Of a DNA stretch of 64,000 nt, positions 27,671-37,051 are shown one piece after another. A program made the translations under genes and the position numbers. How positions within the stretch are numbered: the first letter of the stretch is position 1; each line of letters starts with the position of its first letter. Source of the stretch: Polynucleobacter sp. UK-Mo-2m-Kol15 (GTDB taxonomy: Bacteria; Pseudomonadota; Gammaproteobacteria; Burkholderiales; Burkholderiaceae); NCBI RefSeq assembly GCF_018881505.1, contig NZ_JACVQC010000001.1:1719927-1783926 (forward strand), given 5' to 3'. The notes beneath the pieces were generated by a model. The model had not been told where the DNA came from, did no database searches, and saw only the letters and a program-made list of their open reading frames with translations.

Positions 27671-28112
27671 GTTTCTTCGCTACAACACACTGCTCTTGAT
27701 AAGTTTTAGTGCCCTCACCAAGGGTTGCCGAGAGAATTCCGCCTTTGACGGTTTCTGCTTTTCTAAGCTGACCATTTAAGCGATTGATCGTAATTGCCGT
27801 GATGACTGAACCAGCTCCATACTGTATGCCATCAAAACTCTCTGGCGGAAAATATGCCTCTATGGAAACGAGAACTGTAGATTCAGTAATCAAGACATTC
27901 TTAATATTTTGCCGACCCATTTCACTGACTTGATCTAAGTCTCGGTCATCAACGAAGACTTTGGCCTTCTGATTTTTTGAAGCAGGGACCACTTTCAATT
28001 CGTAATTTTCGGTGTAATTCTTTTCTGAGCGCTCGCAGCTAAAAACCAAGGGTTCTGCAGCCAAGCTGGGGAGGCTAAACAAAAATAAGATAAGGGTGTG
28101 GAGATATTTCAA
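27663..28112 (-). CDS. Exported hypothetical protein
   Basis: A 149-residue protein with a Sec signal peptide (residues 1-18, YLHTLILFLFSLPSLAA). The mature part has two cysteines (FSCERSEKNYTENY near the start and QEQCVV at the end) that could form a disulfide. No family recognised. It lies 22 bases downstream of tRNA-Leu on the same strand and may share its transcript. Confidence 0.65.
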   Translation of the reverse strand: MKYLHTLILFLFSLPSLAAEPLVFSCERSEKNYTENYELKVVPASKNQKAKVFVDDRDLDQVSEMGRQNIKNVLITESTVLVSIEAYFPPESFDGIQYGAGSVITAITINRLNGQLRKAETVKGGILSATLGEGTKTYQEQCVVAKKLN

Positions 28113-28133
28113 GGATGCCCGAATTCAATCGAT

Positions 28134-28222
28134 TGGTGCCCGAGGCCGGAATCGAACCGGCACGACTTTTTTGAGTCGGCAGATTTTAAATCTGCTGTGT
28201 CTACCGATTTCACCACTCGGGC
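28134..28222 (-). tRNA. tRNA-Leu (TAA)
   Basis: On the minus strand an 89-base tRNA. Acceptor GCCCGAG pairs with CTCGGGC, then A and an encoded CCA. The anticodon stem GCAGA/TCTGC encloses TTTAAAA with anticodon TAA. The long variable arm and GGTTCGATTCC T-arm fit leucine. Confidence 0.96.
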
Positions 28223-28354
28223 TCGCACGAGCAATAAAGCCGTACTAAATAAATCAAGACATCAAAATTTTAGCATGCGAGGCATATTGCCGATGGGAAG
28301 CCTGTTTTCATCAAGCCTGGGCAGTCATTAAGCCAAACCCACTAAACTACCCTT

Positions 28355-30820
28355 ATGAAAATCCCTACCCCAAGCTTAGGTCTTAAAACAGTCTTTAAAG
28401 GCTTCTTTTGGCTTGGTTCTATAGTCCTCATGCTCACTATTGCTGCGGGCATTGCTTATCTGGTCTCAGCCCAAACAAACCCCTCAGGCAAGCGGATTAT
28501 TAAAACATTAGGTGATGCCGTTACCATCTCCTTCGATGAGAGCGATATTCCTCATATCCAAGCAAAGAACTCCACTGATGCACTCTTTGCTTTAGGCTAT
28601 TTACATGCTAGCGAGCGCTCCTGGCAAATGGAAATTAACCGCAGACTCTCGAGCGGACGACTATCAGAAATCCTTGGCAAAGAAACCCTGGCAATCGATC
28701 GTTTTATTCGCACCCTAGGCATTAAACATGCTGCCGAGAAACAATTTGATCGCTACCCTATTGCCACCAAGCGATTACTTCAATCCTATGCTGATGGAGT
28801 CAATGCAGGTAATGCTCACCTTGGCTGGGCACTTCCAGTTGAATACTTTCTATCCGGTTCAAAGCCAGGCCATTGGTCGCCTACGGATAGCGTGGCATGG
28901 ATGTTAATGATGGCATTAGATCTTGGCGGCAACTGGCATAAAGAATTACAGCGTCTTGAGCTCTCACAATTTTTGACTACCAAGCAAGTATGGGAAGTCA
29001 TGCCAGCCTATACCCCAGGCGAACCCGTAAGTCATCTTGACTTTGCCAAGATATATCAGGATATCAATGTTTTTAATCCAAATCCACTAGCAAGGGATCA
29101 GAAGTCAAAGAATTTGCCTGCAACAGAATTAGCTATCAATGAAGTGCCAGGCGGCAAAGATGGTGTGGGATCGAACAATTGGGCGCTCAATGGAAAACTC
29201 ACTGTATCCGGCAAACCTTTGCTTGCCAACGATCCACATCTTGGCCTATCCGCGCCTGCGATTTGGTATGTGGCACACCTCGAAGCTCCCGGTTTAAATG
29301 TCATTGGCGCAACCCTCCCAGGAATTCCGGCAGTGGTATTGGGTAGAACCGATAAGTTTGCCTGGAGCTTTACCAATACAGGTCCTGATGTTCAGGACTT
29401 ATACATTGAACAGTTAGACCCTAAAAATCCTGGTGTGTATCGCGGACCAGACGGCCCCCTCCCCTTTAAAGTTCGCCAAGAAATCATTGATATCAAAGGT
29501 GAGGCTCCGCTGCGCTTTTTGGTGAAAGAGACACGACATGGTCCAGTGATTTCTGAATCCTATGCGCGGGCAAGACGAGCCATTGATACCGATCGCTTTG
29601 TTTTGGCTTTGCGCTGGACTGCATTAGATACTGAAAATCAATCTGTTGCTGGTTTACTCGACATGAATCACGCAAAAGATTTAGAGGCATTTAAGCGGGC
29701 GTTACGTAAGAACTACGCGCCAATGCAAAACGTCGTGATGGCTGATACAGATGGAAATATTTCCCTTCAAACAGCCGGTGTCGCACCCAAGCGTACTTTG
29801 CATCAAGGTCTTTATGGTGTGGCGCCTGCGCTAGGCTGGGAGAGGCAATATGACTGGGCAGGATATGTTCCATTCGATCAACTGCCAAATAGCAATAATC
29901 CAGATGCGCACTGGATTGCCACGGCCAACCAAAAAATGGTATCTAGCAATGACCCGAATCCACTAACAGGCGACTGGGATCTGCCTACACGCTACGACAG
30001 AATTGTAGAGTTGATTAAAAGCAAGCCGGAGCATGATCTCAACTCCATGAAAACGATGCAGGCAGACACCCTCTCTTTGGGCGCCACACCATTACTCGAA
30101 TTATTTAAATCAGCTCAATCAAAACATCCTTTAGCACAGCAAGCGAATGAGCTCAGTAGAAACTTTGATGGCGATATGAAAATCGATAGTACTGGTGCAC
30201 TGATATTCAATGCCTGGGCTGATCAACTCTCACGTCAATTATTTTCACGTTTAGGATATTTATTCACAGAAAATTACGGTACTCGCAACTTTAGACATCC
30301 GCTGATATTGCAAATACAGAATCCGAATAGCCCATGGTGTAATGATCCACAAACTGAGCAGATTGAAAACTGTACAGATGCTGCAAATGTAGCACTTGAT
30401 AAAGCACTAGAACAACTCAGCACGCAATTTGGCAATAATCCTAAAAATTGGTTGTGGGGCAATGCCCATATTGCAGTCTCAGAGCACCGCCCTTTAAGTA
30501 AGATCCCCCTGCTTGGAAGCCTCTTTAATTTGGCGCAGCCTTTCCCTGGGGATAGCTTTAGCATCAACGTGGGTAGACTTGAACTTCTTAGGGCTAAAAA
30601 TCCTTTTGAGACCAAACAAGCAGCCAGCCTTCGAACACTTTACGATCTCTCCGACTTAGAGCAATCTCTCTTTATTTACCAAGCCGGGCAATCAGGCTGG
30701 GTGCAAAATAAGCTCTACCGAAATATGAGTGCGCTCTGGGCCCGAAATGAATATCTCCCCCTTCAAATGAAGCCCCAAAAGATCAGTAGGCAACTTGAGC
30801 TAAATATCAAGGAAAAATAA
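28355..30820 (+). CDS. Penicillin acylase family protein (Ntn amidohydrolase)
   Basis: An 821-residue protein with an N-terminal membrane/signal segment (residues 12-36) and the penicillin G acylase fold. The GSNNW motif puts the N-terminal nucleophile at Ser273; self-cleavage just before it would give small and large chains. Other family marks are LANDPHLGLSAPAIWY and the later WxxxDTENQS and GNAHIAVSEHRPL stretches. Relatives act on beta-lactams, acyl-homoserine lactones or other N-acyl amides; the substrate cannot be told from the sequence. Probably periplasmic. Confidence 0.9.
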   Translation: MKIPTPSLGLKTVFKGFFWLGSIVLMLTIAAGIAYLVSAQTNPSGKRIIKTLGDAVTISFDESDIPHIQAKNSTDALFALGYLHASERSWQMEINRRLSSGRLSEILGKETLAIDRFIRTLGIKHAAEKQFDRYPIATKRLLQSYADGVNAGNAHLGWALPVEYFLSGSKPGHWSPTDSVAWMLMMALDLGGNWHKELQRLELSQFLTTKQVWEVMPAYTPGEPVSHLDFAKIYQDINVFNPNPLARDQKSKNLPATELAINEVPGGKDGVGSNNWALNGKLTVSGKPLLANDPHLGLSAPAIWYVAHLEAPGLNVIGATLPGIPAVVLGRTDKFAWSFTNTGPDVQDLYIEQLDPKNPGVYRGPDGPLPFKVRQEIIDIKGEAPLRFLVKETRHGPVISESYARARRAIDTDRFVLALRWTALDTENQSVAGLLDMNHAKDLEAFKRALRKNYAPMQNVVMADTDGNISLQTAGVAPKRTLHQGLYGVAPALGWERQYDWAGYVPFDQLPNSNNPDAHWIATANQKMVSSNDPNPLTGDWDLPTRYDRIVELIKSKPEHDLNSMKTMQADTLSLGATPLLELFKSAQSKHPLAQQANELSRNFDGDMKIDSTGALIFNAWADQLSRQLFSRLGYLFTENYGTRNFRHPLILQIQNPNSPWCNDPQTEQIENCTDAANVALDKALEQLSTQFGNNPKNWLWGNAHIAVSEHRPLSKIPLLGSLFNLAQPFPGDSFSINVGRLELLRAKNPFETKQAASLRTLYDLSDLEQSLFIYQAGQSGWVQNKLYRNMSALWARNEYLPLQMKPQKISRQLELNIKEK

Positions 30821-30891
30821 GCGGGGGAGTTTAGAATGCTCTTTATAGGTCCAGACTGGACTTAACCCATTTAATGACAACTACACCTATC

Positions 30892-31299
30892 ATGAAAAAA
30901 ATATCCGCCTTCACTCTTGTTGCTGCACTAGCTTTAGTACCGCTTTCAAATAGCTTTGCAGCCTGGAAGGAACTTGGAGCCAATGAGGTGATAATAGTTT
31001 ATGTCGACACAGACACTATCAGCAGCTCTGGTGAAAAAGCGCAAATTATGTCGATGTTGGATTTTAAAAAACCGGGCATGAACCCAAATACTAAGGAAGC
31101 AGTCAGCTCCATTATCGGCCTCAATGAGTACAACTGCCCAGCCGTTAGTTATCGTCCAATTGAGTACAAAGAGTTTTCTGAAAATAAGGGCGCTGGTAAA
31201 TTGGTTTCAGATAATAAAACTCCAGATAGCGTATTCGAGCCAGTTGTAAGCGGATCTTGGGCAGCTGGAGTATTTAATGTTGTCTGCCAGCCGAAATAA
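30892..31299 (+). CDS. Surface-adhesin protein E-like exported protein
   Basis: About 135 residues from the ATG at 30892, chosen because MKKISAFTLVAALALVPLSNSFAA reads in part as a normal signal peptide; an ATG six codons earlier is also in frame. The mature domain (WKELGANEVIIVYVDTDTI, DFKKPGMNP, then a Cys pair in EYNCPAV and VVCQPK) resembles the Adhesin_E family of small periplasmic or surface proteins. Function in this organism is unknown. A terminator-like hairpin follows 24 bases after the stop. Confidence 0.7.
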   Translation: MKKISAFTLVAALALVPLSNSFAAWKELGANEVIIVYVDTDTISSSGEKAQIMSMLDFKKPGMNPNTKEAVSSIIGLNEYNCPAVSYRPIEYKEFSENKGAGKLVSDNKTPDSVFEPVVSGSWAAGVFNVVCQPK

Positions 31300-31708
31300 A
31301 CTGATCTCCTTGAGAACCCATCCAAGCAGATCAAATCCGCGGAGACGATCTGCTTTTTTGTTTGTCTTGGGCCTGACTCTCAGCATCACTTGTCTTACTA
31401 ACTTAATAGGCTGTGTAGCACCACTAGCAGCTTTAGGGTCCTCGGCCACCACAGCAGCAAGCTCAGTCGGTACCGCAACTGTCTCTGTAGCCGCAACTAA
31501 TCCCTCAACTGCCGCTAGCGCGCTCTCAACTGTCACAACCGGGAAATCCCCCTTAGAGCATGCTGCTTCTGCAGCAACTAAGCAAGACTGCAATTTTCTA
31601 AATGCTTTGGGATCAAAGCCAATCTGCGTCAATATTCCAGTTACCCCAGTGAAAGATATGAGCGAGCCCTATCCAGGTCCTGCAGATACTCTGCCCACTT
31701 CTAAATAA
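31277..31708 (+). CDS. Putative Ala/Thr-rich lipoprotein
   Basis: An open frame of 143 residues. Residues 20-46 give a basic stretch (NPRRRSA), a hydrophobic core (FLFVLGLTLSITCLTNLIGC) and a lipobox LIGC, then a Ser/Thr/Ala-rich region and a C-terminal part with two cysteines. The ATG at 31277 lies inside the previous gene and would put a terminator hairpin inside the message; a TTG at 31358 is an alternative but gives a signal without basic residues. The reading frame is likely real, the start is not settled. No function recognised. Confidence 0.5.
   Translation: MLSASRNKLISLRTHPSRSNPRRRSAFLFVLGLTLSITCLTNLIGCVAPLAALGSSATTAASSVGTATVSVAATNPSTAASALSTVTTGKSPLEHAASAATKQDCNFLNALGSKPICVNIPVTPVKDMSEPYPGPADTLPTSK
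31324..31359 (+). terminator. Rho-independent terminator after the adhesin-E-like gene
   Basis: A 9-bp stem AAGCAGATC/GATCTGCTT with a 14-base loop that itself contains TCCGCGGA, and a run of six Ts at the base. It follows the stop at 31299 by 24 bases and overlaps the 5' part of the next open frame. Confidence 0.7.
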
Positions 31709-31754
31709 GCAGTCTAAAATTGACTTTTAAGGCAATTATTCCGATATTGAATTC

Positions 31755-32609
31755 ATGACTACAGAAAATTACTACCTCACGCTAACCTGCCCCAACCGAC
31801 CAGGAATTGTTGCTGCCGTATCAACCTATATTTTTGAATTAGGTGGTGACATTGAAGAAGCTCAGCAATTCGATGACAAAGCATCCAAACGATTTTTTAT
31901 GCGTGTGAGCTTTAGCTCTAGCGCTGATAGCAATACACTTAAAGCTGGCTTTGTAGAAATCGCCGAACGCTTTGATCTCACTTGGGACTTGCGTGCAGTC
32001 AAAGATTTAAAGCGTGTATTGATCATGGCGTCTAAACTGGATCATTGCCTAGTAGATCTTCTGTATCGCTGGCGCATTGGTGAGCTACCAATGATTATCT
32101 GTGGAATCGTTTCCAATCATCCACGCGAGGTTTACTCCAGTATTGATTTTGCTGATATTCCCTTCTATCACCTACCAGTTACGTCAGAGACTAAGCCGGC
32201 TCAAGAAGCCAAACTTTTAGAAATCGTTGCCAATTCAAAAGTAGATATGGTTATTTTGGCTCGCTATATGCAAATTCTGTCAGATGACTTATCCACCAAG
32301 CTATCTGGAAAGTGCATCAACGTTCATCACTCATTCTTGCCAAGCTTTAAAGGTGCCAAGCCTTACCATCAAGCTCACGCACGTGGTATTAAGTTGATTG
32401 GCGCCACGGCACACTTTGTGACTAGCGATTTAGATGAGGGCCCAATCATTGAGCAGGACGTTACTCGTGTGACACATGGTGACACGCCTGAAGACTTGGT
32501 ACGCAAAGGTCGTGATTTGGAGCGCACAGTTCTGTCACGCGCACTACGTTATTACTTGCATGACCGTGTCTTAATTAACGGCGCAACCTCTGTAGTCTTC
32601 TCAGACTAA
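31755..32609 (+). CDS. purU: Formyltetrahydrofolate deformylase
   Basis: A 284-residue enzyme that hydrolyses 10-formyl-THF to formate and THF, balancing one-carbon pools. N-terminal ACT domain (residues 5-80, LTCPNRPGIVAAVSTYIFEL) and C-terminal formyltransferase domain with NVHHSFLPSFKGAKPYHQA and the catalytic Asp in DLDEGPIIEQD. Its formate could feed the formate dehydrogenase encoded at 15-20 kb, an inference. Confidence 0.95.
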   Translation: MTTENYYLTLTCPNRPGIVAAVSTYIFELGGDIEEAQQFDDKASKRFFMRVSFSSSADSNTLKAGFVEIAERFDLTWDLRAVKDLKRVLIMASKLDHCLVDLLYRWRIGELPMIICGIVSNHPREVYSSIDFADIPFYHLPVTSETKPAQEAKLLEIVANSKVDMVILARYMQILSDDLSTKLSGKCINVHHSFLPSFKGAKPYHQAHARGIKLIGATAHFVTSDLDEGPIIEQDVTRVTHGDTPEDLVRKGRDLERTVLSRALRYYLHDRVLINGATSVVFSD

Positions 32610-32736
32610 TCTGCATTTTAAGGATGAACCACCCATGACAATGGGGGTTCTGAATCAACATCCACCTGATACTTTTTATCGTTGACATTGAGGTCAGTCA
32701 TAGGTGCCCTCCTAATTCTTCTTATATGATCAGATC

Positions 32737-33090
32737 ATGATCTCCGGCCTTGTTCAAATTCTTCTCTTTCAAAGCCTAGGTGAACTGGTATCCAAATTTA
32801 TCCTACCCAGCCTGCCAGGGCCTGTGATTGGCTTGGTACTCCTGATTATTTGGCTAATTTTCCGTAAGGGCATCAGCGATGAGCTAGCACTGGTTGCGGA
32901 TGGCTTTAGTCAGTATTTCGGCCTTTTGTTTGTTCCAGCTGCTGTTGGGGTAGTTCTGTTTTTGCCCCAACTCAAAGCAAATGCCCTGGCAATTGTGAGC
33001 GCTTTAGTTGGTAGCGTGATTTTGACGATCGCCACTAGCGCGATAGTGGTTCGCTTCTTCAGCGTTAAGCCGGAGGGGAGTGCCAAATGA
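32737..33090 (+). CDS. CidA/LrgA family holin-like membrane protein
   Basis: A 117-residue protein with four membrane helices (LVQILLFQSLGELVSKFILP; GPVIGLVLLIIWLIF; YFGLLFVPAAVGVVLF; and the last about residues 90-112). LrgA/CidA proteins act with LrgB/CidB in pyruvate uptake or murein-related lysis control. Its stop overlaps the lrgB-like start by 4 bases. Confidence 0.88.
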   Translation: MISGLVQILLFQSLGELVSKFILPSLPGPVIGLVLLIIWLIFRKGISDELALVADGFSQYFGLLFVPAAVGVVLFLPQLKANALAIVSALVGSVILTIATSAIVVRFFSVKPEGSAK

Positions 33091-33812
33091 ATGAAAAGCA
33101 TTCGATTGTTGAGATTTGGGTTTACTTATCAGGTAGCCCTTTATTCGCCCTCTTTATTACCTTAGCGGCCTATCAAATTGGTCTCTCAATTTATAAGTCC
33201 ACTAAACAGAATCCATTAGCAAACCCTGTAGCAATTGCCATCATTCTGGTTGCTAGCATCATTCAATTTGTTGAAATGCCCTACTCCACCTACTTTGAAG
33301 GCGCTCAATTTATTCATTTTCTATTAGGCTCTGCAACCGTCTCTTTAGCTATACCCATATATCGAGGCTTGAGCAGTCTGAAGGGCCGCTCACTACCCCT
33401 GCTTGCCTCTTTACTCGCTGGTGGCTTGATATCTATTATTAGCGCAGTGAATATCGCTAAATTATTTGGGGCTGATTCTAGTATTACTGGGGCAATGTAT
33501 CCCAAATCCGTCACCGCTCCAATTGCTATGGGTATTGCTGAGCGTATTGGTGTATCCCCAACATTGACTGCCATCTTTGCAGTGACGACCGGCATTTTGG
33601 GGGCTATTTTGGCGCCCTTCATTTTGAATGCACTAGGCATGAAAGCATGGTGGCAGCGTGGCTTTGCCATTGGGATTGGCGCGCATGGTATTGGCACATC
33701 ACGTGCATTTAGCATTCACCCGGAGGCTGGAACGTATGCCAGTCTAGCTATGGGCATGAACGGCGTGATTAGTGCTGTGGCTATTCCAGTGTTGTACCAC
33801 TTATTTAATTAA
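33087..33812 (+). CDS. LrgB/CidB family membrane protein
   Basis: A 241-residue polytopic protein with the LrgB signature: KSVTAPIAMGIAERIGVSP, the GILGAILAPFILNALG helix, and GIGAHGIGTSRAFSIHPEAG. It is translationally coupled to the CidA/LrgA-like gene. The pair is a common operon; whether it moves pyruvate or acts like a holin here cannot be decided. About 200 bases follow before the next gene, with no supportable feature. Confidence 0.92.
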   Translation: MNEKHSIVEIWVYLSGSPLFALFITLAAYQIGLSIYKSTKQNPLANPVAIAIILVASIIQFVEMPYSTYFEGAQFIHFLLGSATVSLAIPIYRGLSSLKGRSLPLLASLLAGGLISIISAVNIAKLFGADSSITGAMYPKSVTAPIAMGIAERIGVSPTLTAIFAVTTGILGAILAPFILNALGMKAWWQRGFAIGIGAHGIGTSRAFSIHPEAGTYASLAMGMNGVISAVAIPVLYHLFN

Positions 33813-34017
33813 CAATATCTCTAAAACTATGTAGCTCATTTTGTGCGCGATGCACCAACAAGGATCCCATATTTCCATATGAGTGCTATTGCACTGAAGA
33901 AGCTTCTGACTCCTGCTGTAATCTTCCTAACATATGCTTTATTTCACCTTATTTATCAGACTCGCATACATTTCCTAGCTGATCCCGTCCAACCCCTCAC
34001 CATCAGAATGTATCAAT

Positions 34018-35010
34018 ATGAAACTCATTAAAAACCGCCTAAGCCATCTCATCATGGGATTGCTATTAACTACCGGAATTTGCACTCCCATACTTGGAGC
34101 ATCTGATGCTGATTGGCCCAAGAAACCCATCGTTGCCATTCTGCCTTTTCCTGCTGGCGGATCTACTGATGTATTTGCACGCGCAATCGGCGTGCCTCTT
34201 GGGGAGGCATTAGGCCAACCCATCGTGATTGAAAATAAACCAGGTGCTGGCGGAATGATCGCTTTGGGTGCCTCAGCTAAGGCTGCGCCCGACGGGTACA
34301 CCCTGCTTTTTAGTGCATTAACTAATCAATCTATTTCTCAAGCACTCTTTAAGAATCCACCAGCAGATCTCACCAAAGACTTTGCACCTATTGCTCTCAT
34401 CGGAACGATTCCGCATTTGATCGTTGTAAATCCTTCTGTGCCAGCTAAAAACTTACCAGAATTGATTGCGTTTATTAAATCTAAAAATGGGGACTTTAGT
34501 TACGCGTCTCAGGGTAATGGCAGTCTCTCCCACCTAGAGTCAACCCTCTTTATGCAGCGTATTGGCGCCAGTGGCACGCACATTCCCTACAAAGGAAGCG
34601 CTTTTGCTCTACCCGATTTAATTGCAGGTAATACGCTGATGATGTTTGATAGCGTCACCGCATCCTTGCCACATATTCAGAGCGGTAAGTTGCGTCCAAT
34701 TGCGATTGCTGCGGCTGAGCGCTCACCATTAATGCCCAATATCCCGACCCTTGGTCAGGATGGCATGAAGCAGTTTGACGTAGAGAATCTATACGCTATT
34801 TATGCCCCCAAAGGAACTCCTCCAGCCATTGTTGCAAGACTGGAAAGAGAAATTCGAAAGATTTTGACCAACCCCGACTTTAAGGCACGTTTAGGCAATC
34901 AGGGAATCCATCCTCAATTTGCCAACTCGGAACAACTCTTCATCATTACCCAAAGCGAGAAAGAGAAATGGGCAAAAGTAGTAAAGTCAGCAAACGTTAA
35001 AATTGATTAA
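34018..35010 (+). CDS. Bug-family (TctC) periplasmic solute receptor
   Basis: A 330-residue exported binding protein (signal peptide residues 1-26) with Bug family marks: WPKKPIVAILPFPAGGSTDV near the mature start, ENKPGAGGMIALGASAKAAPDGYT and GTHIPYKGSAFALPDLIAG. These proteins bind carboxylates or amides and are greatly amplified in Burkholderiales. No TctA/TctB membrane genes are next to it, so it is an orphan. The gamma-glutamyltransferase gene lies 46 bases downstream. Confidence 0.93.
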   Translation: MKLIKNRLSHLIMGLLLTTGICTPILGASDADWPKKPIVAILPFPAGGSTDVFARAIGVPLGEALGQPIVIENKPGAGGMIALGASAKAAPDGYTLLFSALTNQSISQALFKNPPADLTKDFAPIALIGTIPHLIVVNPSVPAKNLPELIAFIKSKNGDFSYASQGNGSLSHLESTLFMQRIGASGTHIPYKGSAFALPDLIAGNTLMMFDSVTASLPHIQSGKLRPIAIAAAERSPLMPNIPTLGQDGMKQFDVENLYAIYAPKGTPPAIVARLEREIRKILTNPDFKARLGNQGIHPQFANSEQLFIITQSEKEKWAKVVKSANVKID

Positions 35011-35056
35011 TTACTATTAATGATTTGCAGCCCCTCTTATTGAAACGATTAGATCT

Positions 35057-36646
35057 ATGTTGATATCACCCCCTTATGGTGGCGGCCGTGCCCCAGTCTT
35101 AGCGAAGAACGCTGTTGCAAGCTCACAGCCATTAGCCACTCAAGCAGGCATTGAAGTTTTACACAATGGTGGTAATGCGGTTGATGCAGCCCTAGCCACC
35201 GCTATCACACTCACCGTGGTTGAACCCACCATGAATGGCCTCGGTGGAGATGGCTTTGCATTAATTTGGGATGGTAAAAAACTACATGGCATGAACGCCT
35301 CTGGTCGCGCACCTGCAGCATGGACACCTTACTACTTTTCTGGCAAAGCTGCAATGGATCTAATTGGCTGGAATACCGTGACGGTTCCCGGCATGGTCTC
35401 TGGGTGGATTGAGTTATCCCGTAAATTTGGCAAACTACCTTTTGCACAACTCTTTAAACGTGCGATTGACTATGCAGAGAATGGCTTTCCGGTTTCACCA
35501 GTCATTGCGCGTCAATGGCGCGAGGCCGTTCCAATTCTGAAAAATCAACCTGGCTTTAGCGAGTCTTTCTTGATTGATGGCAAACCCCCTACTGCAGGTC
35601 AAATCTGGCGCTACCCTTCTCAAGCAAAGACTCTGCGTGAAATCGCCGAGACCGAAGGTGAATCTTTTTACACCGGGAAATTGGCTCAAAGCATGGTCGA
35701 CTTTGCTCAAAGTACTGGCGGTTGCTTCACTATGGCGGACTTTGCCAACAATAAAACAGAATGGGTGGAACCATTGGCCTTTGACTATGGCGACTACACC
35801 TTGCATGAGATTCCACCGAATGGCTCAGGGATCGCAGCCCAGATGGCTCTTGGTATCCTACAGGCAGCCAATGTAAAGCAATATCCCGCCAATTCTGCAC
35901 AACGTATTCATCTGCAAGTGGAGGCAATGCGGATTGCTTTTGCGGATGCTTATGCTCACATATCTGATGCCAGCACGATGAAGGTGCCAACAAGCGCTTT
36001 ATTAGATAGAGATTATTTAGCTAGTCGCGCTGCATTGATTAATCACAACCAAGCAGGTAGCTATGGTGCGGGGGATCCGCATGCTGGTGGCACTGTTTAT
36101 CTGTGTGCCGCAGATCAATCCGGCATGATGATTTCTTATATTCAATCAAACTTTAAAGGCTTTGGCTCTGGAGTCGTTGCGCCTGGTGGCATTGCATTCC
36201 ATAACCGCGGCATGAGCTTTAGCTTGGTGAACGGTCACCCTAATCAAGTGGGGCCAGGTAAGCGACCATTCCATACTATCATTCCGGCTTTTCTCACCAA
36301 AGGTAGTCAACCTACGATGGCATTTGGTGTCATGGGCGGCAATATGCAGCCCCAAGGACATATTCAGTTTGTCATGCGCTTTGTGGATGAGTATCTCAAT
36401 CCACAGGCCTGCTCTGATGCGCCGCGCTGGAGAATTGATGATGTGGGCAAGCTCACGGTTGAAGCGTCAATGCCAACTGTAGTAGTTGAAGGACTTAAAG
36501 CAATGGGTCACGAAGTGAGTGTGATGCCAGCAAATAGCCTAGACTTTGGTAGCGCTCAAGCGATTGCGCTATTGGGTGAAGAAACTCAGGATGCTTATAT
36601 TGCTGGAAGTGATCATCGTCGCGATGGCTTGGCGGCTGGGTTTTAA
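35057..36646 (+). CDS. Gamma-glutamyltransferase family protein, no signal peptide
   Basis: A 529-residue Ntn hydrolase. The self-processing threonine is Thr346 (HAGGTVYLC), the expected N-terminus of the small chain. Other marks are HNGGNAVDAALATAITLTVVE near the start and MGGNMQPQGHIQFVMR at the end. Periplasmic GGT enzymes have a signal peptide; this one begins directly with the domain, so it is probably cytoplasmic. The GSGVVAPGGIAFHNRG stretch fits the shorter GGT-like enzymes rather than glutathione-specific GGT. Substrate uncertain. Confidence 0.9.
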   Translation: MLISPPYGGGRAPVLAKNAVASSQPLATQAGIEVLHNGGNAVDAALATAITLTVVEPTMNGLGGDGFALIWDGKKLHGMNASGRAPAAWTPYYFSGKAAMDLIGWNTVTVPGMVSGWIELSRKFGKLPFAQLFKRAIDYAENGFPVSPVIARQWREAVPILKNQPGFSESFLIDGKPPTAGQIWRYPSQAKTLREIAETEGESFYTGKLAQSMVDFAQSTGGCFTMADFANNKTEWVEPLAFDYGDYTLHEIPPNGSGIAAQMALGILQAANVKQYPANSAQRIHLQVEAMRIAFADAYAHISDASTMKVPTSALLDRDYLASRAALINHNQAGSYGAGDPHAGGTVYLCAADQSGMMISYIQSNFKGFGSGVVAPGGIAFHNRGMSFSLVNGHPNQVGPGKRPFHTIIPAFLTKGSQPTMAFGVMGGNMQPQGHIQFVMRFVDEYLNPQACSDAPRWRIDDVGKLTVEASMPTVVVEGLKAMGHEVSVMPANSLDFGSAQAIALLGEETQDAYIAGSDHRRDGLAAGF

Positions 36647-36718
36647 TTCGTTAATACAAGCTACTGTTAAACAAGCCTCATACTCAGAGACACAGGAAGT
36701 GCCATGTGAACATAACTA

Positions 36719-37051
36719 CTATAGGGCGAATACTCCCTGAAGAATGTTCAAACTAGCGCCTAACACTTTATTGTTTACTGAGCCTAGCCGCTTTACTAGA
36801 CGACCCTTATCAATCGTACGTATCTGATCAAGCATTACCAGTCCTTTTTTGCCATCATGAGTGATGGGCAAACGATAAGGTGCTTGGCGACCTTTGGTGG
36901 TCATAGGCGCAATAATCACTGTCCGTAAGAAATCATGCATCTCTTGTGGAGACACAATAATGCATGGTCGAGTCTTTTTAATCTCGCTACCCTTTGTTGG
37001 ATCTAAATTAATGAGCCAAATATCTCCGCGTGCAACGATACTTTTTACCAA
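36719..37051 (-). CDS. mazF: MazF/PemK-family mRNA interferase toxin
   Basis: About 110 residues with MazF marks: RGDIWLINLDPTKGSEIKKTRP, CIIVSP, TVIIAPMTTK and LDQIRTIDKGRL. These toxins cut mRNA at short sequences. The start is taken as the TTG at 37051, which has GAGG 6 bases upstream; a TTG at 37057 is too close to that site. It overlaps the antitoxin gene end, so the two are coupled. Confidence 0.9.
   Translation of the reverse strand: MVKSIVARGDIWLINLDPTKGSEIKKTRPCIIVSPQEMHDFLRTVIIAPMTTKGRQAPYRLPITHDGKKGLVMLDQIRTIDKGRLVKRLGSVNNKVLGASLNILQGVFAL

Noticed and set aside
31207..31632. 141-codon open frame on the minus strand
   Set aside because: Runs against the plus-strand lipoprotein frame, which has a lipobox and fits its neighbours; the reverse frame is a composition shadow.
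32623..32650. GAACC...GGTTC hairpin after purU
   Set aside because: The stem has a bulge and no T-run follows, so it is not supported as a terminator.
33843..34031. 62-codon open frame between lrgB-like gene and the Bug receptor
   Set aside because: No ribosome site, overlaps the start of the receptor gene and has no recognisable family; a membrane-like stretch alone is not enough.
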